Assembly (NCBI RefSeq): GCF_017301635.1
Contig: NZ_CP071091.1
Span: forward strand, 9,850,501 to 9,914,500
DNA length: 64,000 nucleotides
Reading direction: 5' to 3'
Origin: Myxococcus landrumus
GTDB taxonomy: Bacteria > Myxococcota > Myxococcia > Myxococcales > Myxococcaceae
Below the pieces are notes generated by a model. The model was not told where the DNA came from and did no database searches. It saw only the letters and a program-made list of their open reading frames with translations. A program made the position numbers and the translations under genes. Numbering within the stretch: position 1 is the stretch's first letter; each line of letters opens with the position of its first letter. Positions 35,107 through 43,424 of the stretch are shown one piece after another.

Positions 35107-35622
35107 GTGTCGAAAACCTTCGATCAACTGGCTCAGTATCGTGACTTTGATTGGTCAAGTTGGACAGCATGGGTGTCGCTGTCGAGCGTGAGCCCTGAAG
35201 ACATTCCAGCTCTGCCCGGCGCCTACGTTATCTCCACAGTAGCACCCATCGCCCGAGCAGCCAGTTCGGATGAGCTTGGCATCTTGGACATCGGTGAAGC
35301 AGGAGAAGGTGCAGCGACGCTGCGTGGCCGGCTTGAGCGCTTCCGCAGATGTGCCACGGACCGAGGCCAGACGGGGCACATGGCCGGGTGGAGGTATGCA
35401 TTCTTTCGCTTTGACCGACATTTCCCTTTGTCGAGTCTGAGGGTTCGCTGGTCTGTGACGCCGTCGAAGCAAACTGCTAACGAACTTGAGGGCCGCCTGC
35501 TCCTCACGTACCTGCTGCGCTACGGGGAGCTCCCCCCTCTGAACTACAAGTTCAATTGGAGCGCGTTCGAGTCACTTGGCTGGGACGCCTTCGACGATCC
35601 ATCCGTTTTTGCCCGTCGATAG
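35107..35622 (+). CDS. GIY-YIG-like nuclease superfamily protein
   Basis: A 171-residue protein; GTG 35107 follows AGGAGAG. After an N-terminal 30 residues, LPGAYVIS (38-43) matches the GIY strand, GILDIGEAG (58-66) the YIG strand, LRGRLERFR (72-80) the catalytic-arginine helix, and Glu126/128 in NELEGRLLLTYLLRYGELPPLN the metal-binding glutamate helix. This is the layout of GIY-YIG nucleases, though the YIG tyrosine is replaced, so activity is uncertain. The family is not one I can name. It lies 222 bp after the MT-A70 gene in the same orientation; methylation plus cleavage would make a modification/restriction-like pair, which is inference. Low GC bias supports transfer. Confidence 0.6.
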   Translation: MSKTFDQLAQYRDFDWSSWTAWVSLSSVSPEDIPALPGAYVISTVAPIARAASSDELGILDIGEAGEGAATLRGRLERFRRCATDRGQTGHMAGWRYAFFRFDRHFPLSSLRVRWSVTPSKQTANELEGRLLLTYLLRYGELPPLNYKFNWSAFESLGWDAFDDPSVFARR

Positions 35623-35817
35623 TGCCAGTGCAGCGTCGATTGGAAGAGGCATCACGCAAGCTTGGAGCCCGTCACGACGGGCCACTGCGAAGTCTTGCAG
35701 AAGCTTGGCCGCGACCGCTGGAAGGTAGTGCAGCGGCTCGCGAGCCTGCACCACTTTGGACGGCTGTATATGCGCGACGACTGCCCCGAAAACGTCTGCT
35801 TGGCGCTCTTCGTCTAG
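35623..35817 (+). pseudogene. In-frame continuation after the GIY-YIG stop
   Basis: Directly after the TAG at 35620-35622 the same frame stays open for 64 codons (GHCEVLQKLGRDRWKVVQRL ... CLALFV) with third positions strongly G/C, a better coding signature than either antisense reading. It lacks a good start (only a TTG at 35662). It could be the lost C-terminus of a longer GIY-YIG protein truncated by a nonsense mutation. Confidence 0.35.
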
Positions 35818-35868
35818 AATGCGAGCTCCTGCCCTTTCGGCCCCTGTGCCGGCTTTGGTTAGGATGTC

Positions 35869-36186
35869 TTAAGCCTGTTCGGCTTCATGAACTTCGCTGC
35901 ACCGCACATAGCGACCATCATTCGCTCGTCCCGTGCTATTCGGATGGTTGAGTTCTCGGCACTTGTGGCACCAGCTCTGGATTCCGTCCGGATGCTTGTC
36001 CGAAATGCGTTGGGGAGTCGTCCCAAACTCGTCGGGCTGTCGGAACACATGATGAGAAACGGTGTTCCCAGAGCAGTTTGGACATGATTTGAAGATCCCC
36101 TTGCTGCTCATGATGCTCAAGCGCAGGACTCTTCCGCAGTCGTCACAGCGAAGACCTGTTCCCGGCAGAGTGCTTGTGTTGGACAT
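35869..36186 (-). CDS. Small zinc-ribbon/treble-clef protein
   Basis: A 105-residue protein from ATG 36186 (weak AAGG upstream). It carries CDDC (14-17) and CPNC (35-38), one complete four-Cys zinc ribbon, then CHKC (73-76) with Cys96 and His100, a second possible zinc site resembling HNH-type treble clefs. Such small proteins are common in phages and integrative elements. Function is unknown. It lies opposite to the methyltransferase and GIY-YIG genes within the same low-GC island. Confidence 0.6.
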   Translation of the reverse strand: MSNTSTLPGTGLRCDDCGRVLRLSIMSSKGIFKSCPNCSGNTVSHHVFRQPDEFGTTPQRISDKHPDGIQSWCHKCRELNHPNSTGRANDGRYVRCSEVHEAEQA

Positions 36187-36324
36187 GGCCTTGAAAGTAG
36201 AGCGGAAGTCTTTCCGGAGTCTAGATGGGTGGCAATTCACCTTCCGTGTCGAATCTGACGAGGTGATCTGGGTTGCTGCACGATGTGAGGTATAGGGGGA
36301 GCGGATGCTATTGGGTGGGGTCAC

Positions 36325-36712
36325 ATCACACTGCCGACGGTGCTCTGGGGACTCCTCCTAGCGGTGAGTCCTTGGGGTGGAATCCTGAACGGTTCTGTGC
36401 CTTTGCGCGCGTATGCAGGAGATGAGCAAGTGGCGGCAAGCGTCCGGACCTGAGCGAAGAACGGTTGTGGTCGGTTTGCCATTGCTGAGCGCGCTGCTTT
36501 CAGCAGAGTTTGCCGGCACCGGTTGGTGCTCGCTTACTGCGTCGTGATGTCGCCCAGCGTGTACTCGGGACCGCGAGAGTTCCGCCATCAAGGCCTCGTT
36601 TGCCCTTGGACGGAGTGGCTTCACTTCGGCAGCCGTATCGTGCTTGTTCGACGTGCCCCCATTGGGGCATGCTCCCTGAAGGCAGGCATCGAGGAGCGAC
36701 GCTCTCTCTCGT
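36325..36712. other. Right end of island without a convincing gene
   Basis: About 390 bp of lower GC DNA. The overlapping open frames on both strands show no family resemblance. A 44-codon frame at 36413-36547 with a hydrophobic middle (VVVGLPLLSALLSAEFAG) is the only candidate and is not supported by a well-spaced ribosome site. Confidence 0.4.
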
Positions 36713-36715
36713 GCC

Positions 36716-37957
36716 CTATTTGAGCGGAGGTCGAGCCTCGGCCGAGCGGGAGGACTCCCGTTTGAACGAGGCCCACGAGAGCGAGACCCCCGCGCCTGCG
36801 GCGTATCTCCCGTGGAGGACATCCACGACCTGTTTCACCGTCGATGCCAACTCACTCGGCCGCACCTCGACGAAGCCTCGGAAGGCGCCTCGGCCGCGCT
36901 CCTCCTCCACCGTGATGAGGTCGTGCCAGTCGCGTGTCGTGACCTCCACCTGGTCATCCCAGTGAAGCGTCATTCGCTCCACTCGCTCCCAGGTGACGTC
37001 GCCTTCCTCCGGGACGTCCACGGCCACCTCGCTGCGCCACAGCTCCGCGCTCGCGCTCGTGCGTGACAGCGTGAGTGTCGCTGGCAACAGCTCGTCCGAC
37101 AGCGGCTGCCCGCGCACGCTGACGAAGGCCGTGGCGCTCAGCGGGGAGCCCGTGTGCTGCACAGCCGTGAGCCGCACCGTGAAGGTCCGCACGTCTGGTG
37201 TCCTCGTGTCGTAGACATGCTCTACCTCGGGCCCCGCGCTGACCGCGCTCCGTCCGTCACCGAAGTCCCAGGAGTATCCCGTCAGGGACACGGCCTCGGG
37301 CGACACGGCGCGGAAGAGGAAGGCCTCGTTGGTGCGCTGGATGACGGCCACTTCCAGCTCCTCGCGTGACGCGGCGTCAGTGCAGTCTCGGACCTCGATT
37401 CGGAGCACCTGCTCGGCCAGCACGCCGACACGGCGGCCTCCCAGGTCCTTGCACACCTGGAAGCGCACGAACGCCGGGCCCGACGAGGCCGGCGCACGCC
37501 ACTGGAGGCGAGCCCCCGGATGCAGCTCGGCCCCCGTCTCCTGTCCCGGCCATACCCACCGGTAGAGGGCTCCAGCCTCCGACGTACCTCCCACCCTCGC
37601 GGCCAGCGAGACCTGTCCACCCGCGCAGACCCAGGGCCGGTCCATCTCGATGCGCTCGATGACGGTGCTGGAGGCCAGGACCACGCGCTCCTCGCCCAGG
37701 GCCGTCGCCAGGGCTTCTCCAGAGACCGCCGAGGGCATGGGCACCACCGCCAGAGGGCCCCGGTCAGCGACAGGAGCCCGCACCTCCTCCACTGAAGCGT
37801 CCAGCGCCACGGGGCTCGAGGGCACCGGGCTGCGTGGCTCCAGCGCCCCACCGTCACGCTCGGGGAGCACCAGTCCCAGGCCGCACAGCAACACCACGAC
37901 AGCCCCCGTGGCGACGGCCACTCGCCTCCGGAGAAGAGGACTCGATTCGAGCGACAT
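36716..37957 (-). CDS. Membrane-anchored PKD-domain protein
   Basis: The start ATG 37957 begins MSLESSPLLRRRVAVATG, a basic segment followed by one membrane helix (VAVATGAVVVLLCGLGLVL), giving a type II anchored 413-residue protein. The middle is Ig-like (WVCAGGQVSLAARVGG ... LYRWVWPGQETGAELHPGA), followed by a PKD domain (YSWDFGDGRSAVSAGPEVEHVYDTR) at about 230-310, then a C-terminal beta domain ending GVSLSWASFKRE. It lies 20 bp after the 37978-38811 gene in the same direction, so they form an operon. The end of the gene is the right boundary of the low-GC island, and its last residues are echoed in the pseudogene at 33778. Confidence 0.8.
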   Translation of the reverse strand: MSLESSPLLRRRVAVATGAVVVLLCGLGLVLPERDGGALEPRSPVPSSPVALDASVEEVRAPVADRGPLAVVPMPSAVSGEALATALGEERVVLASSTVIERIEMDRPWVCAGGQVSLAARVGGTSEAGALYRWVWPGQETGAELHPGARLQWRAPASSGPAFVRFQVCKDLGGRRVGVLAEQVLRIEVRDCTDAASREELEVAVIQRTNEAFLFRAVSPEAVSLTGYSWDFGDGRSAVSAGPEVEHVYDTRTPDVRTFTVRLTAVQHTGSPLSATAFVSVRGQPLSDELLPATLTLSRTSASAELWRSEVAVDVPEEGDVTWERVERMTLHWDDQVEVTTRDWHDLITVEEERGRGAFRGFVEVRPSELASTVKQVVDVLHGRYAAGAGVSLSWASFKRESSRSAEARPPLK

Positions 37958-37977
37958 GTGCGGGCTTCGCGGCGGCG

Positions 37978-38811
37978 CTAGAAGCCGAAGTCGACGAGGT
38001 GCCGGAAGTACCCCTTCGAGTTCGGCCGATACCACTGGTCGTCCCAACCCTTGAAGTCGACGTCGTCGAGCAGCCGCTCCGTCTTGCCGTTGAGCACCAC
38101 GGAGTTGATGAGCGGAGTTGTGGTCGACCCCACGTTCCGGGACAGCAGGGGCGAGGCCGCCGTGTCCAGGTACTGCGCGACATGCCGGCTGCAGAAGTCC
38201 TGGGTGAAGCAGCCTTTGTCGCACGTGGAGAGGGTGTTGTATGTCGCATGCTTGTCCTCGGCGACATACAGCACGGGCCAGCCACGGTAGGCATTGCGCG
38301 AGTCGCTCAGGTCGTACTCGAGCTGCTCGTGGGAGTACCAGGCGGACGAATCACACACGCTCTTGCGGTGCGCGGACAGATAGGCCCAGTCCAGGTACCA
38401 GCGGCCCGCGGAGTAGTGAACCTCCAGGAGTTGGAACTCGGGGTCGCCGTCATGGCCCGTGGTGACCCCCGTGTCCTCGAAGAAGGTGTCCAGGTAGAAG
38501 ATGCGCAGGGTCCTCGTCGCGAAGCCCTCGCTCTTCACGGCGTAGTAGGGGCGGCGCTCGTAACCGCTCTCCCCGGTGTCGAACCAGAACAGGGGCATGA
38601 ACCAGCGCGCCACCTGGTGTTCGCAGTCGTCATTCAGACCGTCCTTGTCCGCGTCCGCCCCTGTCCCCCAGCAGTTGTCTCCATAGGGAATGACGGACAG
38701 CCCGTCCGCACGGGCCTCCAGGGACGCGAGGGTGAGCAGCAGGCCCCACAGCACCGTGGCGCCCATGACGGGGCGCATCCTCGAAGACTGTCGACGCATC
38801 TCTCGGTCCAT
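37978..38811 (-). CDS. Secreted protein of unknown function
   Basis: A 277-residue exported protein (signal peptide VLWGLLLTLASLEARA). The starts at 38811, 38799 and 38766 are all possible. The mature part has a short acidic loop (GADADKDGLNDDCEHQVARW) resembling a calcium-binding thrombospondin type 3 motif, then aromatic-rich beta structure (FYLDTFFEDTG, LLEVHYSAGRWYLDWAYLSAH) and six or more cysteines. The pattern of a Vps62-like/secreted binding domain is possible, but I cannot assign it. It forms an operon with the PKD protein and is divergent, by 54 bp, from the lipoprotein at 38866. Confidence 0.75.
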   Translation of the reverse strand: MDREMRRQSSRMRPVMGATVLWGLLLTLASLEARADGLSVIPYGDNCWGTGADADKDGLNDDCEHQVARWFMPLFWFDTGESGYERRPYYAVKSEGFATRTLRIFYLDTFFEDTGVTTGHDGDPEFQLLEVHYSAGRWYLDWAYLSAHRKSVCDSSAWYSHEQLEYDLSDSRNAYRGWPVLYVAEDKHATYNTLSTCDKGCFTQDFCSRHVAQYLDTAASPLLSRNVGSTTTPLINSVVLNGKTERLLDDVDFKGWDDQWYRPNSKGYFRHLVDFGF

Positions 38812-38865
38812 TCAGGAATTCGTGAAATACTCGGTGTCATATCCTTCCAGGAGCCGGAGCAACAA

Positions 38866-39978
38866 ATGGTTCGCTCATCAGGTGTCTCGCGTCGTGTCTT
38901 CTCGTGGATGAACCTGGCCCTGTTGTTCGGTGCCGCTGGCTGTGGAGGTCCGCTGGAGCCTGGGACAGAGGGGGCGCTGGACGCACAGGCACAGGCCCTG
39001 TCCTATCCCAGCGGTGCGACCCGGACGGTGGTGTCGCGGCGAGTCGTCTACCTGAATGGCTCAGGTGCGTTCCAGGCGGCGGCCGGCTTCGAACACTTCC
39101 GGGCGGCGGGGGCCTCCGACCTCGTGCTGAACAACATCCGCATCGCGGAGGTGGATGCGCCCAGTGCGCGCGAGGCCCTGGTCGTCATGTCCGCGGGCCA
39201 GAAGATTTCGAGCAGTGGCCACTCCAGTGGCGTCACCGGGCAGTCGTCCAACTGGGATGCCTCTTGTGATGGCGTCTCATGTCCCAACGTCACGCTGGAT
39301 GGGCGCTCGCTGGCGATGAAGCTGGACAGCCTGGGGTGGTTTCCCCGGGGGAGGACGTACCTGTCCGTGGTCAACGACAGCAACTTCGACCATCTGTTCG
39401 ACAGCGACACGAAGCAGCGAATCGTCAATGGCTTCTCAGGGTGGCTCCAGGCCCAGGTCCGGCCGGAGACGCGCTCCATCTACCTGGCGGGCAGCTCCCG
39501 AGGTGGCTGTCTGATGATGCGGCTGGCGCAGGCACTTCGCGCGAACACGGCGCTGGATGGCATCGACATCTATGTGTCGTCGTTCGACGGTGTGTGCCGC
39601 AACAGCCAGGGGGAGCTGGGGACCTCCGACAGCAAGATCAACAACCCCGTGCGGCCCTTTGGCACGCTCTACGGGGCGTGGGCCACGGACCTGAATGCCC
39701 AGTTCCCGCGCCGCCACCGGCTGAATCTCTTCCACGTGGTGGGAGGCCAGGAGGTCGCCCCCGCGACGGGCATCCGCGCGTTCTCCGGGTATGCCGGTGC
39801 GTCTGTGCCCTCGACGGGCACGAACCTCGATTGGGGTTGGTACAAGCAGACGTGGGTGAAGTGGAAGCACAAGGAGATTGGAAACCCATACACGGACCCC
39901 AGCGCCTCGGAGCAGGCGCAGGCCGTGGCGGACACCATCGACGCGCACCTGACGTGGCTCGACGCGCGCCTGCCGTGA
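38866..39978 (+). CDS. Alpha/beta-hydrolase-like lipoprotein
   Basis: ATG 38866 follows GGAG with 6-base spacing. The 370-residue lipoprotein (LLFGAAGC) has an alpha/beta hydrolase layout: an early strand (REALVVMSAGQKI), then the nucleophile elbow IYLAGSSRGGCLMMRLA with Ser in GSSRGG, and later HLTW near the C-terminus, where a catalytic His could lie. Several Cys pairs (DASCDGVSCPNV) suggest disulfides. It is probably an extracellular esterase or a depolymerase-like enzyme. The neighbouring gene downstream is a polysaccharide-lyase-like protein in the same direction (135-bp gap). Confidence 0.7.
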   Translation: MVRSSGVSRRVFSWMNLALLFGAAGCGGPLEPGTEGALDAQAQALSYPSGATRTVVSRRVVYLNGSGAFQAAAGFEHFRAAGASDLVLNNIRIAEVDAPSAREALVVMSAGQKISSSGHSSGVTGQSSNWDASCDGVSCPNVTLDGRSLAMKLDSLGWFPRGRTYLSVVNDSNFDHLFDSDTKQRIVNGFSGWLQAQVRPETRSIYLAGSSRGGCLMMRLAQALRANTALDGIDIYVSSFDGVCRNSQGELGTSDSKINNPVRPFGTLYGAWATDLNAQFPRRHRLNLFHVVGGQEVAPATGIRAFSGYAGASVPSTGTNLDWGWYKQTWVKWKHKEIGNPYTDPSASEQAQAVADTIDAHLTWLDARLP

Positions 39979-40113
39979 CGGCCTGGGACGAGGTCGTCCG
40001 AGCGCTCGAAAGATGACGTCTCTCTGACTTGGAACTGCGATTCCAGGTTTTGCCTGCTAGGTGGGGTGTGGGCCGAGCTCGACTCGGGCCCGAACCTCTC
40101 ACCCCCGAGCACC

Positions 40114-40881
40114 ATGAGAACCAAGAATCTGAGTGTCGTTGCTGGAGTCGCGTTGCTGGCGTTGGGGCTGGTCGCGGAGGCGGCGTCGCTCTTTCGCAAC
40201 ACGGGCACGTTGTCTGGCTGGAACTCCGTCAGTCGGGAGCACCGGGGTTCGGTGAACGAAGTGACGAACGTCACCCATGAGGGACCGACGGCCCTCAAGA
40301 TGACGCAGGTCTACGACGCGGCCTACAGCGGCCGGTACCACTCGGAGGTGATGCGGAGCAACGTGTACCGCCGAGGGGACACGGGCTTCTATGGCTTCGC
40401 GTTCCGGCTCCAGGCGGATTGGCAGTTCCAGCCGCAGTCCTACAACATCGCGCAGTTCATCGCGGACTTCTCCAACACGGGCTGTGACGACTACATGCCG
40501 TCGACCATGGTGTGGCTGTCGGGCAACCAGCTCTTCACGCGCGTGAAGCAAGGCACCGTCTGCAACCAGAAGACGGTGACGTTCGGCAACCTGGCCACGG
40601 TGACCGCCGGCGAGTGGCACAAGGTGGTGATTCAGGCGAAGTGGGCCACGGATGGAACGGGCTTCTTCAAGATGTGGTTCGACGGGACGAAGGTCCTTGA
40701 GCAGTACAACCTGAACACGACGGTGGCGGACGACCGCTACTTCCAGTTCCGCGTCGGCCTGTACGCCAATGGCTGGCACGACAACGGTTACATGCAGGGC
40801 AGCCAGGGGACACGGAGCATCTGGTTCGACGAGATTGGCGTGGGCACGACCTTCGCCGACGCCGACCCGGCGCAGTGGTAG
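40114..40881 (+). CDS. Secreted polysaccharide lyase-like protein (PL20 glucuronan-lyase type)
   Basis: A 255-residue exported protein (signal peptide ending AEA). It shows the jelly-roll pattern of alginate/glucuronan-lyase-like enzymes: YSGRYHSEVMRSNVYRRGDT (Arg- and His-rich substrate cleft), FYGFAFRLQADWQF, YNIAQFIADF, EWHKVVIQAKWATDGTGFFK and MWFDGTKVLEQYN, and an FRVGLYANGWHDNG ending. Such enzymes cleave uronic-acid polysaccharides by beta-elimination. No carbohydrate uptake genes are nearby, so the role may be scavenging or matrix remodelling. It ends at a hairpin (40883-40919). Confidence 0.78.
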   Translation: MRTKNLSVVAGVALLALGLVAEAASLFRNTGTLSGWNSVSREHRGSVNEVTNVTHEGPTALKMTQVYDAAYSGRYHSEVMRSNVYRRGDTGFYGFAFRLQADWQFQPQSYNIAQFIADFSNTGCDDYMPSTMVWLSGNQLFTRVKQGTVCNQKTVTFGNLATVTAGEWHKVVIQAKWATDGTGFFKMWFDGTKVLEQYNLNTTVADDRYFQFRVGLYANGWHDNGYMQGSQGTRSIWFDEIGVGTTFADADPAQW

Positions 40882-40882
40882 T

Positions 40883-40919
40883 TGCCCGGACACCCCATGA
40901 CGTCATGACGCACCGGGCA
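40883..40919 (+). terminator. Hairpin with inner palindrome
   Basis: Outer arms TGCCCGG/CCGGGCA (40883-40889, 40913-40919) surround the perfect palindrome CATGACGTCATG (40896-40907), directly after the lyase stop. Confidence 0.6.
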
Positions 40920-41091
40920 GAGACGGAGTGACCCTGGGGTCGCCACGCATCGGTGGCGATGGACCCACCTTTTCCCGGGTGTCACTCCTTGTTGCCGCAA
41001 CTCATGGGCCGGGTGCGCGACAATGTCTGGAAACGCGTGAGGCGTCTGCCTCATGAACAGCCCGCCCCAAGCGGGGCCGAGGGGGAAATCC

Positions 41092-42591
41092 ATGACCACC
41101 ATCCAGCGCGGCTCGCGTCGTCAAGTCGAGCCGAGAACGACCGAGCGGACCGAGGGACGGCCCGCGACGCGGAACGAACCCGTGCGGACGAACGCCACCC
41201 AGGACGGGTTCCAACCCGCGACGTCGGGACGGGCGGCGGGGGCCCGGCTGGGCGCGACGGTGGGGGCGGCGGAGGTGCGGACGACGGGGGCCACGCCCGT
41301 GGCGCCCGCGGCGTTGTCGCCCTCGGAGCTGCGCGCCGCGGAGCAGACCATCGCGCTCGCCCATGACAGCCGGGATGCCACCGCCGTCGCCGAGTGGCTG
41401 AAGAACAACCCGGACCCGGCCAAGCAGGCCGCGTTCATGGACCTGATGTTCCAGTATGGCGAAGTGGCCGGCGGCATCCTGGACGACGTGCAGCGTCTGC
41501 CCGAGTCGGACCGCGCGCTGTTGTCCCAGGCCCTGGACAACGCCTACCGCTCTGGCGCGGTGTCTCCCGGGGAGTTGTCGGGAGCAGTGGCGGCGGCCCA
41601 CCGCGGCGAGTTGCCGGGCGAGACGCACGAGGGGCTGGCGAGCATCGTCGCTGGCACCGGCAACCCGGACCTCATCGAGACCTACGCCAGGCGCGAGATG
41701 GAGATCGTCCGCGAAAATGGCGGGTACGATCAGCAGCGCAGCGCGGCGGTGGCCACGGCGCTGGCGGGCCTGCCGCCGGACCGGCTCCAGGCGTTCCTGG
41801 CGGCGAACCCGGAGGGCATGGCGGACGTCATCAAGAACATCAACGCCGCGGGTCCGGACGCGACCTATTCGCCCGCGCTGGGGAAGTTGCTGGACGCCGC
41901 GGGCCGCATCAACCCGCCCACCGCGGAGTCGCTGAAGGTGTTCACGGACTCCGTCAGCCAACTCGGGGAGAACCGCGAGTCGCGCGCCGCCGCGGCCCGC
42001 TTCTTCACGCAGCACGGCGACGCGGTGCTCTCGTCCCTGCAGGACCAGTCCGGCTCGCTGGGCCTGGACGGCCAGAAGAAGATGTCCGAGTTCTTCGCGC
42101 GGACGCTCTTCTCGCCGCCGCAGGACTACCCGGGCAGCGACGCGTTCCGGCAGAACGTCATGCAGCGCCTGGAGACGATGAACGCCGGGCTCGCGCAGCA
42201 CGCCAACGAGAACCCGCCCTCGCAGGATGCCAAGCGCAGCGCGCGCCTCATGGGCAGCCTGGTGGGCTCGCTCGAGGGCGGCTTCCAGGTGGCGGTGGAT
42301 GAGCTGAACAAGCGCAACGACGCGGTGAAGGGCATGGTGGACCTGCTCTTCTCCGCGAAGAGCCTCCTGCCCAACCTGCCCATCCCCGGGGCGGGCAAGC
42401 TCAAGGACCTCACCATCGACCAGCTCCAGCGCTGGGTGACGTCCAACCTCCAGGAGAAGGCCCAGACGCCCGCGCAGGCGATTCCCTTCCACCGCGCCTT
42501 CGGTGAGCAGATCGCCAACCCGGACCTGCGCACCGACTACGACGCGGCTCGCGGCGATGCCTTCCTCAACCGCCAGCGCGGCCTGACCTGA
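41092..42591 (+). CDS. Large helical protein of unknown function
   Basis: ATG 41092 (MTTIQRGSRR) is chosen because GAGGGGGAA lies upstream. The 499-residue protein has no signal peptide: a disordered, Arg/Thr-rich N-terminus of about 75 residues, then helices throughout with repeated short units (AAFMDLMFQYGEVAGGILDD, EGLASIVAGTGNPDLIETYA, AFLAANPEGMADVIKNINAA). Its style resembles the unusual 3518 gene product: a disordered start with no signal, typical of proteins exported by specialised secretion or acting as effectors. That comparison is impressionistic. No known domain. It ends at a perfect terminator. Confidence 0.65.
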   Translation: MTTIQRGSRRQVEPRTTERTEGRPATRNEPVRTNATQDGFQPATSGRAAGARLGATVGAAEVRTTGATPVAPAALSPSELRAAEQTIALAHDSRDATAVAEWLKNNPDPAKQAAFMDLMFQYGEVAGGILDDVQRLPESDRALLSQALDNAYRSGAVSPGELSGAVAAAHRGELPGETHEGLASIVAGTGNPDLIETYARREMEIVRENGGYDQQRSAAVATALAGLPPDRLQAFLAANPEGMADVIKNINAAGPDATYSPALGKLLDAAGRINPPTAESLKVFTDSVSQLGENRESRAAAARFFTQHGDAVLSSLQDQSGSLGLDGQKKMSEFFARTLFSPPQDYPGSDAFRQNVMQRLETMNAGLAQHANENPPSQDAKRSARLMGSLVGSLEGGFQVAVDELNKRNDAVKGMVDLLFSAKSLLPNLPIPGAGKLKDLTIDQLQRWVTSNLQEKAQTPAQAIPFHRAFGEQIANPDLRTDYDAARGDAFLNRQRGLT

Positions 42592-42600
42592 TGAGCTTCC

Positions 42601-42640
42601 GGGGCGACCTCGAGCGCAGGTCTCGAGTCGAGGTCGCCCC
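42601..42640. terminator. Perfect 13-bp hairpin between convergent genes
   Basis: GGGGCGACCTCGA (42601-42613) pairs exactly with 42628-42640. It serves the 41092 gene on one side and the 42650 gene on the other. Confidence 0.85.
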
Positions 42641-42649
42641 TTCGTCGTC

Positions 42650-43063
42650 TCAGCTCTTGCTGACCGTCACGGAGATCTTGCCCAACTGCATGACGCGATT
42701 GACGGAGAGGACATAGCCGCCAATGTAGTTGATGGTGTCGACCCACGGCTCGGTGCCCTTGCCGATGATGGAGTCCTGGTCCTTCTGGTGCGAGACGAAC
42801 GACGCCACGGAGTTGCTCGTGGAGTAGGTCGGGTCCCAGACGCTCACGTTGAGTGAGTTGTCGTCGTTGTATTGGGTCGTCACGGTGACCTGGTTCTGGT
42901 TGGTGCCGGGGGGCGGAAGCGTGGCGTTGGACAGCGCGATGATCTGCGTCGAGTCCGGGACGCTGATGACGACGCTCAAGGTGTTGGGTGATTCGTTGAT
43001 GACGGTGGTCTGCAGCGAGTTGCTGTTGAGCATGGGCAACTGCGGATTGGCCGGGATGGGCAT
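42650..43063 (-). CDS. Small Asn/Ser/Thr-rich protein of unknown function
   Basis: ATG 43063 (MPIPANPQLPML) follows TTGGAG. The 137-residue product lacks cysteines and a classical signal peptide and is all-beta in appearance (TTVINESPNTLSVVISVPDS, QVTVTTQYNDDNSLNVSVWD, SVNRVMQLGKISVTV). The size and composition recall small aegerolysin-like or other pore-forming lectin-type proteins, but no defining motif is present, so this is only a thought. It has a long 5' leader region with a palindromic box cluster about 150 bp upstream. Confidence 0.65.
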   Translation of the reverse strand: MPIPANPQLPMLNSNSLQTTVINESPNTLSVVISVPDSTQIIALSNATLPPPGTNQNQVTVTTQYNDDNSLNVSVWDPTYSTSNSVASFVSHQKDQDSIIGKGTEPWVDTINYIGGYVLSVNRVMQLGKISVTVSKS

Positions 43064-43424
43064 CGTCGTCTCCAAGAGGTTCGAGGTGGCGTCGCCGCGG
43101 TGAGGTGTCCCCGATGGCGAGCGTGTCCTTCCTTGAGCAATGACCATGCCTGCGTGAGGCAGAGGGATTCGCCGGTGGAACCCTGGGTTCCGCCCGTCGC
43201 CATCCCCGCGCTCGACATGTCGACACGTGTCGAGCGACATGTCGGCCGGGGGTTGGAAGACTTCGTCCCTCGCCCGGGTGGTTTCGTCCCGGTGTGGAGG
43301 AGCTTGAACCCTTCGCGTGTCCGGTGCCCGCCTGGGTGGCGTAGAGACTCGGGAGGAGAACCACGACGCGGCGGCTGTCTGCGCGGCTCGGCGGGGCTCC
43401 GCACCAGTCAGAGGGGGTTGTCGA
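43064..43424. other. 361-bp divergent intergenic region
   Basis: It separates the small protein gene and the discoidin lipoprotein gene. No gene is seen. The main content is the palindrome cluster at 43213-43244. Confidence 0.6.
43213..43244. promoter_or_regulatory. Cluster of three related palindromes: candidate operator
   Basis: CGACATGTCG at 43213-43222, CGACACGTGTCG at 43221-43232 and CGACATGTCG again at 43235-43244, packed end to end in the divergent promoter region. They look like multiple sites for one dimeric regulator. Confidence 0.55.

Noticed and set aside
35572..35754. Leftward 60-codon frame with a plausible-looking sequence
   Set aside because: The codon-aligned rightward frame has higher third-position GC and better fits coding; the leftward start lacks a ribosome site.
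36358..36965. Overlapping frames on both strands near the right island edge
   Set aside because: No ribosome sites or family motifs, and they run across the end of the PKD gene.
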